NCBI GenBank assembly: GCA_963835855.1
Contig: CAWIHA010000034.1
Location: 1 to 64,000, forward strand
Origin: CAWIHA01 sp963835855
GTDB taxonomy: Bacteria; Acidobacteriota; Terriglobia; Bryobacterales; Bryobacteraceae
DNA: 64,000 nt
Direction of reading: 5' to 3'
The translations under genes and the position numbers were made by a program. Below, one piece after another: positions 9,655 to 17,843 of the stretch. Each line of letters opens with the position of its first letter. Positions within the stretch are counted from its first letter, which is position 1. The notes beneath the pieces are model-generated. The model saw nothing but the letters and a program-made list of their open reading frames with translations, was not told the origin of the DNA and made no database searches.

Positions 9655-9660
9655 ATTGCC

Positions 9661-11190
9661 ATGCTTTCGATCCAAACCAATGTAAACTCTCTCATCGCTC
9701 AGGAAAATCTGCGCGTCAATAGCGATTTCCAGAGCAAAACCATTCAACGCTTGACCTCGGGCTACCGCATCAACCAATCGGGCGACGACGCGGCCGGCCT
9801 CGCGGTCGCAAACAAATTCCGCAACAGCGTCGCGGAGCTGACGCAGGGCGTCAACAACGCCAATGACGGCCTCAGCGCGTTGCAGGTCATCGACGGCGGC
9901 TTGAACAACATCGGGCAGATTCTGGACCGGATGAAGACTCTGGCCACGCAATCGGCCACAACCACCTTCACCGGCGACCGCTCCACGCTGAACAACGAGT
10001 ACCAGTCGCTGGTCAGCGAAATCGACCGGCAGGCCGCGAACGTGGGCCTGAACAGCGGCGGGACGTACAACACGACCCTGGCCGTCTACATCGGCGGCGG
10101 CGGCACGAATCAGTCCAATTCGATCGTCAACATCGACCTGAGCGGAGCCGGCAATGCCTCGGATTCCAACTCACTCGCCGTGAGCGGCACGACGCTGCTG
10201 GCCGGCGGCACCGATTTTACCGAAGCCAGCCCAGTGAACCTTAACACTGAGATCGGCCCGGCCCTTCTTGCTGGGGGGGCAAACACCACCCAGGTATTCA
10301 CGGTCAATTTGGCCGGAGGGACCACGGTCACGGCGACCGTCAGTTCCGGCGCGGCCACCGGCGGCATCACCGTGGCCGATGCACTCCAGCAACTGAACAA
10401 CCAGTTGAGCTCGCACGGGATCACGGCGTCGGTCGATTCCGCGACCGGGAACCTGATGTTCAGCGCCGATGTCGCGTTTACGGCTAGCGCCGCGGCGGCA
10501 AGCGCCGGGACGGGGCTTGTGGACACGGGCAGCACGATCCAGAACACTGCGATGTACATCGCGAACGGGGCCGCCACCTTTGTGACGATCCCAGCAGGTG
10601 ACAGTGAGAAGTTTACGGTCACCAATACGACCAGTGGAACTGCCACGACCGTGACATTGGCCGCTGGCACGACAATGGCCGCGGCCGTTGCACAATTGAA
10701 CACGAACCTGGCGGGCGTGGGAGTCCATGCGGTCGAGAACACGGCGGGCACTGGAATCGACCTCCAGGGCGCCGGGGCTTTCACGGTCACGAAGCCGCAG
10801 AACCTCGTCACGGCGGGTGGCGTAGCCGGTGTTTTTGTGACCAGTACTGGCGGCGATATCACGCCAACCATCAACGCTCCCGCGGCGAGCACGAACGGCG
10901 TCACCGGCAATGCGCTCACGGCCTTGACCGCGGTCACCACCGCGGTGGCGACTCTCGGCCTCATCCAAGGCCATGTGGGCGCCGGTGAGAACAAGCTGAA
11001 CTACGCCATCAACCTGGCGCAATCGCAGGTCTCGAATTTCTCGACCGCCGAGTCGCGCATCCGCGATACCGACGTGGCGTCCGAAGCGGCCAACCTGACC
11101 AAAGCGCAGGTGTTGCAGCAGGCGACGATCGCGGCCATGGCGCAGGCCAATACCGCGCCGCAAGCCGTCCTCGCGCTGTTGCGCGCATAA
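9661..11190 (+). CDS. fliC: Flagellin
   Basis: 509 residues. The conserved N-terminal D0/D1 domain (residues 1-150: MLSIQTNVNSLIAQENLRV, IQRLTSGYRINQSGDDAAGLAVA, LNNIGQILDRMKTLATQSA) and C-terminal D1/D0 domain (last 90 residues: AVATLGLIQGHVGAGENKLNYAINLAQSQ, ESRIRDTDVASEAANLTKAQVLQQ) are both complete. Between them is a Thr/Ala/Gly-rich variable region of about 270 residues forming the filament surface. It is exported by the flagellar type III system and polymerises into the filament. Translation starts at 9661 after AAAAAGGAATTGCC. It has its own sigma-28-like promoter and a strong hairpin downstream. Confidence 0.96.
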   Translation: MLSIQTNVNSLIAQENLRVNSDFQSKTIQRLTSGYRINQSGDDAAGLAVANKFRNSVAELTQGVNNANDGLSALQVIDGGLNNIGQILDRMKTLATQSATTTFTGDRSTLNNEYQSLVSEIDRQAANVGLNSGGTYNTTLAVYIGGGGTNQSNSIVNIDLSGAGNASDSNSLAVSGTTLLAGGTDFTEASPVNLNTEIGPALLAGGANTTQVFTVNLAGGTTVTATVSSGAATGGITVADALQQLNNQLSSHGITASVDSATGNLMFSADVAFTASAAAASAGTGLVDTGSTIQNTAMYIANGAATFVTIPAGDSEKFTVTNTTSGTATTVTLAAGTTMAAAVAQLNTNLAGVGVHAVENTAGTGIDLQGAGAFTVTKPQNLVTAGGVAGVFVTSTGGDITPTINAPAASTNGVTGNALTALTAVTTAVATLGLIQGHVGAGENKLNYAINLAQSQVSNFSTAESRIRDTDVASEAANLTKAQVLQQATIAAMAQANTAPQAVLALLRA

Positions 11191-11258
11191 TCCGGCAGTG
11201 AGTGGCTGACTTCCCCGCAAGGGCAGGCCGGCCAAAGTAGTCGATAGCAGTCGAAACC

Positions 11259-11291
11259 GGGCTGGGCGGACCGCAGGGTTCCGCCCAGCCC
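11259..11291 (+). terminator. Perfect 12-bp hairpin between fliC and fliD
   Basis: GGGCTGGGCGGA (11259-11270) pairs without mismatch with TCCGCCCAGCCC (11280-11291) across a 9-nt loop. No long U tract follows. It may terminate part of flagellin transcription or protect its 3' end, giving excess flagellin over the cap protein. Confidence 0.6.
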
Positions 11292-11304
11292 ACTGGTATT
11301 TCTT

Positions 11305-12735
11305 ATGGGCACAATTAGCTCGAGCCTTCCAAGCAGCACCAGCACTCCGGCCACCACGGACGTTCTGGCCTCACTGGCAATACTCAAACCGACTATACGG
11401 CCGATTTGCAGTCGGCCGTCGATCGCGCGGTGGCAATGGCATCTCTGCCCATCACGCAGATGCAGAACGAGGTAACCGGGCTGACGAACCAGTTCACTGA
11501 GATGAATACGCTCGGCAGCAAGTTCTCGGCTCTCCAGACGGCAATCAGTAACCTCAATACCGCCGTGGGGAGCGGTTCGATGGGCGCCACGGTTTCCGAC
11601 CCCAGCATCGTCAGCGCCGTGGTAGGGCAGGGAGCGCTCGCGGGCACTTACTCGATCGAGGTGACGAACCTCGGCGCGTATGCCACAGCGATGACCTCGG
11701 ACACGGGACCGGGAATTCAGAAGGTCACGGATCCGGCTGCCCAGAACATCAGCGCCAGCTCTTCGTACACCTTGACGGTGGGCACGAATACCTTCACCAT
11801 TACGCCTGCCGAGAACACTCTCGACTCGCTGGTATCGGCGATCAACTCGACTGCGGGCGCCAACGTGCAGGCGACCATGGTGAATGTGGCGATCGAGCTC
11901 GGCGCCGGATTACCGGCTGTCATTGCAGAGCACGAAGCTGGGCGACCTCACGCTCCAGGTGAACGACGGCACGAACGATCTCATGACGCAGCAGGTGACG
12001 GGCGCGCTGGCCAGCTACAAGGTGAACGGGGAATCGCAGGCGGCAACGAGCGATTCGCGCACGGTGGCCATCGCGCCGGGCCTGACGCTGACCCTGCTCG
12101 GGCAAAGCGCGACAGGCGTGGCGACCAACGTGACGCTGGCGCAACAGAGCAGCTCCATCAGCAGCGCGCTCAGCTCGCTGGTGAGCGCTTACAATGCCGC
12201 CGCAACCGAGCTGAACAACAACCGCGGCCAGAGCGGGGGGGCGCTTTCCGGCAACAGCCTCGTGTACGAGCTTTCGAGCACACTGGAGCATCTCACGAAT
12301 TACTTCGTTCCCGGCGCGAATATCACCTCGCTCGCCTCCTTGGGCGTCACCATGGATAAGACCGGGCAAATGTCGTTCGATTCGCCGGTGTTCTCGAGTG
12401 CGTTCACCAGCGACCCGGCCGGGGTGTCGAGCTTCCTGGGCGGCGCAGCCACGGGGGGATTTCTCCAGACCGCAACGGACGCGCTGAACGGCGTTGAGGA
12501 TTCAACCACAGGCACGATCACGACGGCTACCAACTCCCTCCAATCCGAAATCACCAGCATGAACAAGCAGATCAGCGATCAGCAAGCCGCCGTAAACCAG
12601 CTCCAGGCGAACCTGCAGAGTCAGATGGCGGCTGCCGACACCGCGATCGCCGGGCTGGAGCAGCAATCCAGTTTCCTGAACCAGATGTTTCAGGCGGAGA
12701 TGGTGTCGGGACAGCTAATGTCAAGCGGACTATAG
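11305..12735 (+). pseudogene. fliD: Flagellar filament cap protein FliD, two frameshifts
   Basis: Start ATG at 11305 (MGTISSSLPSSTSTPATT). The frame shifts near 11350-11365 into SGLTGNTQTDYTADLQSAVDRAVAMASLPITQMQNEVTGLTNQFTEM, a typical FliD N-terminal region, and shifts again near 11888-11895 into SSAPDYRLSLQSTKLGDLTLQV. It then runs intact through the FliD C-terminal coiled-coil (ITSMNKQISDQQAAVNQLQANLQSQM..IAGLEQQSSFLNQMF). The joined product would be about 475 residues, normal for FliD, which caps the filament and folds incoming flagellin. Both shifts are single-base and the surrounding coding sequence is well preserved, so sequencing error or very recent mutation is more likely than long decay. 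Confidence 0.85.
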
Positions 12736-12801
12736 TCATTGGAACCGGATGTTCCGGGCGATGCAGGCGGTGGTCCAGACCGGGGAGTAGGAGTGGATGC
12801 C

Positions 12802-13107
12802 ATGGAGAAAATCGAAGACGCGGCCAGCGGATTACGCGCGGCCATTTCGACGCAGCGTTTCACCGAGGCGCAAGAGATCGCGGCCGAGTATGCGCGGCTG
12901 GTGGCGGAGGAGTGGCGCAAACTGCCGCGCGGCGGCGCGGAGGCGGCGCGGCTGTGGCGGGAGGCGCGGGAATTGCTGGCGTGGGCGCGCCGGACGGCCC
13001 TTGCGCAACGGGCGCATCTCGCCGCACGGCTCAAAGCCATCGAGCCGCTGGCCTGGTATCTTCGGGGCCAGGGCCGCGAAGCGCACACCTGGGGCGTGGA
13101 CGGCTGA
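12802..13107 (+). CDS. Small helical protein after fliD (possible flagellar chaperone)
   Basis: 101 residues from the ATG at 12802, which follows GGAGTGG. It is rich in Ala, Arg and Glu and almost wholly helical (SGLRAAISTQRFTEAQEIAAEYARLVAEEW; ELLAWARRTALAQRAHLAARL). The place straight after fliD is where fliS or fliT (export chaperones of flagellin and FliD) usually lie, and size and composition suit a FliT-like chaperone, but no family motif is certain. The open frame extends left to 12739; the internal ATG is preferred for its ribosome site. It converges with the next gene, 19 bp away. Confidence 0.6.
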   Translation: MEKIEDAASGLRAAISTQRFTEAQEIAAEYARLVAEEWRKLPRGGAEAARLWREARELLAWARRTALAQRAHLAARLKAIEPLAWYLRGQGREAHTWGVDG

Positions 13108-13126
13108 GGTGGTGCAGCGGCGGAGG

Positions 13127-14257
13127 CTACGAGAAGAGGCGGCGGGCAGCGGGGATGCCGTACTTAGCGGTAAGGCGAAACGGCTTGAGAAAGTAGTAGA
13201 GGGGCCACAGGGGGCGGGGAAGGCGGAAAGACTCCCAATCGAGAGAACTGGGCCGCATGAGGCCCAAGCACAGGCGGAACTTGCCGGCCGGGTGTTCGAG
13301 CAGCTTCCATTGCCAGCGCAGAAGGTCCCCGGCGCCGATATCGTCCGGTGCAGCCGGGAGCAATCTGGCTTTTGCCGTGGCGGCCAGCCTCTCTACGGAT
13401 GGGTCAGCGGCGATACTGCGCTCGACAGTCTGTGGCAAAGATGCGCCGGCCAGATCGTGCGCCAGCGCAAGCCCGAGGAATAGCGTGCGAGAGCCGCCCA
13501 TCGCATGCGCATCGCCGAGGGTGCGATCCCAATCGATGGCGCAGCTCGCGAGCAGCCGTGCGATGTCGCATAACCCGCCGAGCGATACCCAGCCGTGCTT
13601 GGCGGCGTGCAAGCACAGAAATCGAAGCAAGTCTTCGCCGCCCAAAGTCATTACAGTTCGCCTGCCCATCTCCACGGGGGCGAGCCGGGCCCAAACCGGG
13701 CCCGCATCAGACCAGGCGTGAAAGTAAACCGGCCCGAGTCGCCAGTGCAGATCGGCCTCGATGTCATCCTGCCGGACGAAGTGCATCTGCGATACGTACC
13801 CGTAAAACCTCGGATCGTCGGCGGGGGATTGGGGCTGGTACCCGAGCGCAAGGAGCGACGCTTTCGCACTGGCCACATGAGCGGGCGCCACGAGCAGATC
13901 GAGGTCGCCCATTTCCCGCAGCGCGGGGCTCTGGTACAGCGACCAGGCGATCGCTGGGCCTTTGAACGGCACGACGGGAATGCCTGAGGCGGCGAAAACA
14001 TCCAATATTCTGAAAAGCTCGGCGGTATAACGCAAGCTCCGCCGCGCACATGCGTGCGTGCTGATCCGCAGGGTATCGAGCACCGGCGGAGGCACAGCTT
14101 CCGGGCAGGTCTGGTTGAGACACCAGTACAGCAAAGGCCTCATGCCGTGCCGGTCAGCACAATCGAGCGTTGCGTCCCAGTCGATTTCGCGCTCCACCGC
14201 GCTCCGAATCGCTCCGGCGTCGAGGTGCGCGCGGGCGCATTCGAGCAACAAATTCAT
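13127..14257 (-). CDS. Nucleotidyltransferase-fold family protein (NTP_transf_5)
   Basis: 376 residues of the uncharacterised NTP_transf_5 type. The core has FKGPAIAWSLYQSPALREMGDLDLLV (residues about 98-125), where G-D-x-D supplies the metal-binding Asp pair of the nucleotidyltransferase fold. A helical N-terminal region and a HLLRFLCLHAAKHGWVSL-like helix complete the family pattern. Such proteins recur beside PqqD-like proteins in RiPP and HPr-rel clusters; the reaction is unknown. Its ATG overlaps the stop of the upstream ABC gene by ATGA, so it is the last gene of a coupled pqqD-ABC-NTP set. Confidence 0.85.
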   Translation of the reverse strand: MNLLLECARAHLDAGAIRSAVEREIDWDATLDCADRHGMRPLLYWCLNQTCPEAVPPPVLDTLRISTHACARRSLRYTAELFRILDVFAASGIPVVPFKGPAIAWSLYQSPALREMGDLDLLVAPAHVASAKASLLALGYQPQSPADDPRFYGYVSQMHFVRQDDIEADLHWRLGPVYFHAWSDAGPVWARLAPVEMGRRTVMTLGGEDLLRFLCLHAAKHGWVSLGGLCDIARLLASCAIDWDRTLGDAHAMGGSRTLFLGLALAHDLAGASLPQTVERSIAADPSVERLAATAKARLLPAAPDDIGAGDLLRWQWKLLEHPAGKFRLCLGLMRPSSLDWESFRLPRPLWPLYYFLKPFRLTAKYGIPAARRLFS

Positions 14258-16104
14258 TGCTGCACACCCACCGCTGCTCGTAAAGCAGTCTGCTCGAGCC
14301 AGGATTGCGCGTAGAGGCCGCCGCGGACCAGCAGCTCGTCATGCGTGCCCGATTCCACCACTTCTCCTTCCGAGACGACGTGGATCGTGTCGGCGCGCAT
14401 GGCGGTGGTGAGACGGTGCGTGATGAGGATGGCGGTGCGGCCCGCCGCGAGCGCGCGGAAACGGCCCATGAAATCGGCTTCCGCCCAGGGATCCATTGCG
14501 CTCGTGGGCTCATCCAGGATGAGCACAGGGGCGTTGCGGAGGAAGGCGCGCGCCAGGGCGATGCGCTGCCATTCGCCGGTGGACAACTCGGCTCCGTCGA
14601 GAAACGCTTTCCCCAGCAGATTGCTGTAGCCGAGCGGAAGGGACGCGATCACCTCGTCGGCGCTGGCGGCGCGGGCGGCAGAGGTGATTGCGGCGGTATC
14701 GGGAGGCGCGGCGGCGTTTCCGAGCGCGATATTCTCCGCCACAGTCGCGTTGTACCGGACGGGTTCCTGGAAGAGCACCGCAATGCGGCGCCGAAGGTCG
14801 CCGATCGAAAGCTCGCGCAGATCGGCGCCATCCAGCTCGATGCGGCCCTCATCGGGATCGTAGAAGCGGCAGAGCAACTTGATCAGTGAACTCTTACCGG
14901 CGCCATTCGGGCCGAGCAGCGCGACGATGCGCCCGGCCGGAACCGTCAGGCTGAACCGCCGCAACGTGGGCCGCGCGCTTCCGGGATAGCGGAACGTGAC
15001 GTTCTCGAAGCGGATGCTGTGCGGCCGAAGGGGCGGCATGGGGCGGGGATCGGGCGGGCTCGAGAGCTTCGGTTCCAGGGCGAGGAATTCGAAGAGGTTC
15101 CCGAGGAAGAGACTGTTGTAATAGAGCTGCCCGGCGTTATCTAGCAGCGAGCGTGTAAGCCGCAGGCCTTGCTGGAAGGCTTGGTAGAAGAGCGCGAGGT
15201 TGCCGAGCGAGACCGCGCCGCGCAGGGCGCGCCAGAGCATCCAAGCGAGGCTCGATCCCGTCACGCCGAGGGCGAGCGTGCCGGCCACGAGTTCCGCGGC
15301 AGCATTGCCACGGGCCAGCGCGATGCGTTCGCCCCTCAGCCGTCCACGCAGCGTCTGATAGGCGGTCTGAAAGTGCCCGCCGAGGCTGAAATGGCGTAGC
15401 TCGGGCGCGGCTTCGCGGGCTGTCAGCAGCCAGTCGTAATACCAGGTGCGGCGCTCGTCGGCGGTGGTGCGCAGCCACAGCTCATGCTGGAGGATGGCGT
15501 AGCGGAGCACGGCCCAAAGCGCCGGCAACGTCCCCAGGGCGAGCGCGAGAGGGACCCAGGGACCGAATGACAGGAGGACGGCGAGCATCGCAGCCAATGT
15601 GATGCCGTTCTGAAGGAAGCTGCCGACGGTCTCGACCAGGGCGACAGGACGGTAGGAGGCTTCGATGCGCGCCCGGTGCAAACGATCGAAGAACTCGGGC
15701 GAGTCGTAAAAGGAGAGGTCAACCTCGGCCGACTTGCGATGGACCAGGGCCATGATGTGGTCCTGGACCAGTTCGGTCTGGTTGGCGCGAACCCATCCGG
15801 CGGCGCTGCGCAGGGCTTCGGAGAGCAGCGCCACGCCGGCCATGAGCGCGGCGGCAATGAGCGCGGGCCGGACGCTCTCCCATGCGCCCCCCGCCCGCAC
15901 GGCCCGAACGATGCCGTCCACAAGCGTGCGGGTCAGGTAGACCGTCGCCAGCGGGAGCAGGCCTTGCGCGATTAACAGGGCCGCCGAACCAGCGGTCCAT
16001 TGGGGCGTGGCGCTCCAGACGAGCGCGAGCGCGCGGGGCAGCAGCCGCAGTTGGGCGGCGGAGGCGCGGAGCTTGCCGGAAACAAGATGGAAGCGGCCGT
16101 TCAC
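14254..16104 (-). CDS. ABC exporter, fused permease and ATPase
   Basis: 616 residues: an ABC_membrane domain (about 1-330, six helices) and an ATPase domain with Walker A GPNGAGKSS, Q-loop FQEPV, signature LSTGEWQRIALARAF, Walker B VLILDEPTSAMD and H-loop ITHRL. It is a half-transporter that would dimerise. No N-terminal C39 peptidase domain is present, so it would not cleave a leader. The same architecture exports lasso and other modified peptides (McjD type) and also lipids or glycans. It lies between a PqqD-like protein and an NTP_transf_5 protein, which favours a modified-peptide or surface-modification role, though the substrate is unknown. Confidence 0.92.
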   Translation of the reverse strand: MNGRFHLVSGKLRASAAQLRLLPRALALVWSATPQWTAGSAALLIAQGLLPLATVYLTRTLVDGIVRAVRAGGAWESVRPALIAAALMAGVALLSEALRSAAGWVRANQTELVQDHIMALVHRKSAEVDLSFYDSPEFFDRLHRARIEASYRPVALVETVGSFLQNGITLAAMLAVLLSFGPWVPLALALGTLPALWAVLRYAILQHELWLRTTADERRTWYYDWLLTAREAAPELRHFSLGGHFQTAYQTLRGRLRGERIALARGNAAAELVAGTLALGVTGSSLAWMLWRALRGAVSLGNLALFYQAFQQGLRLTRSLLDNAGQLYYNSLFLGNLFEFLALEPKLSSPPDPRPMPPLRPHSIRFENVTFRYPGSARPTLRRFSLTVPAGRIVALLGPNGAGKSSLIKLLCRFYDPDEGRIELDGADLRELSIGDLRRRIAVLFQEPVRYNATVAENIALGNAAAPPDTAAITSAARAASADEVIASLPLGYSNLLGKAFLDGAELSTGEWQRIALARAFLRNAPVLILDEPTSAMDPWAEADFMGRFRALAAGRTAILITHRLTTAMRADTIHVVSEGEVVESGTHDELLVRGGLYAQSWLEQTALRAAVGVQQ

Positions 16105-16125
16105 GGGAGATGGAAACCCGGAAAT

Positions 16126-16419
16126 CTATACGGTGCGCGAAACATGAATTTCAATAAGGCCCGCGGAGGCGAGCTTGCCGAGTAGTTCGATGATGTCCTG
16201 GTTGCAGCGGCCTGGCTCCACGTCGTATTCCTCAATCATCGCGGCGCAGATGCTCGCGAGGGTCCGGGGCGAGCGCATCAGGTTCCAAATGCGTGCGCCC
16301 ACCGGATCGAGGCTGTAGTAAAAGCCGGTCTCGACGTTCAGGATGGCGGTTTCGCCGCCCAAATCGCAGGAGACCTGGTTAGAAGCGGCGGCGACGATGG
16401 AGTCGGGAGATAATTGCAA
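16126..16419 (-). CDS. PqqD family protein
   Basis: 97 residues matching the PqqD fold: residues 10-40 form the strands (ASNQVSCDLGGETAILNVETGFYYSLDPVG) and the end is a winged helix (ARIWNLMRSPRTLASICAAMIEEYDVE..CNQDIIELLGKLASAGLIE). PqqD-like proteins (RiPP recognition element) hold leader peptides for modifying enzymes; free-standing ones occur in lasso peptide loci (B1) and in HPr-rel loci. It sits 5 bp from the WecA-like gene upstream and 21 bp from the ABC exporter downstream. No precursor peptide gene or B2 protease is visible nearby. Confidence 0.9.
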   Translation of the reverse strand: MQLSPDSIVAAASNQVSCDLGGETAILNVETGFYYSLDPVGARIWNLMRSPRTLASICAAMIEEYDVEPGRCNQDIIELLGKLASAGLIEIHVSRTV

Positions 16420-16424
16420 GGCAT

Positions 16425-17840
16425 TTACCCTAACGCGGGTTGCGATTCCAGTTCGAACATCGCGAGCTTGGGTTCGAGCTTGCGGCGAAGAGCCTCCGCG
16501 AAAGGACCGATGACCATCGGCACAGGTGAATCGAACGCATGTCCGAGCTCGACGTACTGGCCTTTCGAGAGGGGAACGTGCAGCGTCCAGCCGAGTGGGG
16601 CATCGGGATCGCCGGTACGCTCCTCGTAAACCGTGTGGTTAAAGGATATCGCGACGCGGGTGAACCCGAACTCCATAGCCACACTGCGAATGGCGAGCCA
16701 GCACTCATCGATGCTTTGGGCGGAATCGAGCGCCTCCTCCAGGCTCCGGAGCCGGAGCTGCCCGTTGAGAACGTTGCGGAAGGTGTGCTGCCCTATGAGA
16801 CGCCGCGCTGCATTGAACTCGACGTACCCGAGGTGCTGGATGCCCATCCACGCCGCGGCGCAGAAGAGAATGATGATCGGGCCGGCGTACTGGCCCCGGG
16901 TCATGCTCTGGAGCAACGAAAAGGCGGCGGCCAATGCGCAACCTCCGTACAGCAGCAGCGCGACGCGGCGCGGCGTAAACCCACGCTCCAGCAGACGGTG
17001 GTGAATGTGGTTGCGGTCAGCGCCAAAGATCGGTTGCCTGCGCAGGAAGCGCCGGGCAACTGAGAGCATGGTATCGAGCAGCGGGACGGAGAGGGCCATC
17101 AGAGGCGCTGTCATGCCGAGCAAGGTGGCGGACTTCTGCGACCAGATGACGCCATAACAGCCGAGCAGGAATCCGATAAAGAGGCTGCCGGAGTCACCCA
17201 GGAAGATGGAAGCGGGGTTGAAGTTGTAGCGGAGGAAGCCGAGCAACGCGCCAGCCAGAGGCGCGACGGCGAGAGCGAGCGGGAAGTTGCCCTGGAGAAA
17301 GGCGGCGACCAGAGTGGTCAAAGTTGCGAAGAGTCCGACGCCCGCGGCGAGGCCATCCACGCCATCGATGAGATTAAAGGCGTTTGCGCAGCCGACCAGC
17401 CAGAGTATAGTGAGCGCGATTGCGACCGGCTCCATGAATAAGTGGCCGCCGATGCTGATGCGAATGCCGGCCCAGCATACCAACGCCGCGGCTGCGACTT
17501 GCCCCAGGAGTTTCTGCCAGGGGCGGAGACCGACGAGGTCGTCGAGAAGGCCGGCCGCCAAGATAACTATGGCGGCGGGAACGAGCCTCCAAACGAGCGG
17601 CAGCGACTGCTCGACAATGCGATGGCCCTGGAGCGGAGTGAGGAGGAGGGCGCCGAACGCGGCGGCGTACGCCAGCACGATGGGGATACCGCCGATCCGT
17701 GGGATGGGTTCAGCGTGAACCTTGCGCTTATGGTCGGGCTTGTCAACCCAGCCGAAGCGGATCGAGAGGTCACGGCAGATCGGCGTCAGCAAGATCGCCG
17801 GAAGGAACGATGCTATGACCGCCAGTAACAGGGAGAACAT
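16425..17840 (-). CDS. Undecaprenyl-phosphate glycosyl-1-phosphate transferase (WecA/MraY family) with C-terminal extension
   Basis: 471 residues. The N-terminal 330 residues are a polytopic GT of the WecA/TagO type: DKPDHKRKVHAEPIPRIGGI, AFNLIDGVDGLAAG (the membrane Asp motif), FLGDSGSLFIGFLLG and RNHIHHRLLERGFTP (His-rich motif). It transfers a sugar-1-phosphate to undecaprenyl phosphate and so starts glycan assembly at the cytoplasmic membrane. About 110 extra residues follow (LRSLEEALDSAQSIDECWLAIRSV onward) that do not belong to the family core and look soluble and alpha/beta. The start lies 3 bp after the stop of the upstream GT4 gene. Confidence 0.92.
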   Translation of the reverse strand: MFSLLLAVIASFLPAILLTPICRDLSIRFGWVDKPDHKRKVHAEPIPRIGGIPIVLAYAAAFGALLLTPLQGHRIVEQSLPLVWRLVPAAIVILAAGLLDDLVGLRPWQKLLGQVAAAALVCWAGIRISIGGHLFMEPVAIALTILWLVGCANAFNLIDGVDGLAAGVGLFATLTTLVAAFLQGNFPLALAVAPLAGALLGFLRYNFNPASIFLGDSGSLFIGFLLGCYGVIWSQKSATLLGMTAPLMALSVPLLDTMLSVARRFLRRQPIFGADRNHIHHRLLERGFTPRRVALLLYGGCALAAAFSLLQSMTRGQYAGPIIILFCAAAWMGIQHLGYVEFNAARRLIGQHTFRNVLNGQLRLRSLEEALDSAQSIDECWLAIRSVAMEFGFTRVAISFNHTVYEERTGDPDAPLGWTLHVPLSKGQYVELGHAFDSPVPMVIGPFAEALRRKLEPKLAMFELESQPALG

Positions 17841-17843
17841 GAG

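Noticed and set aside
10110..11235. Long - strand frames opposite flagellin
   Set aside because: Shadow of the Thr/Ala-rich flagellin codons; no start signals or motifs.
13127..16419. Complete lasso peptide cluster
   Set aside because: Only PqqD-like, exporter and NTP_transf_5 genes are present; no precursor or B2 protease, and AsnB is far away.
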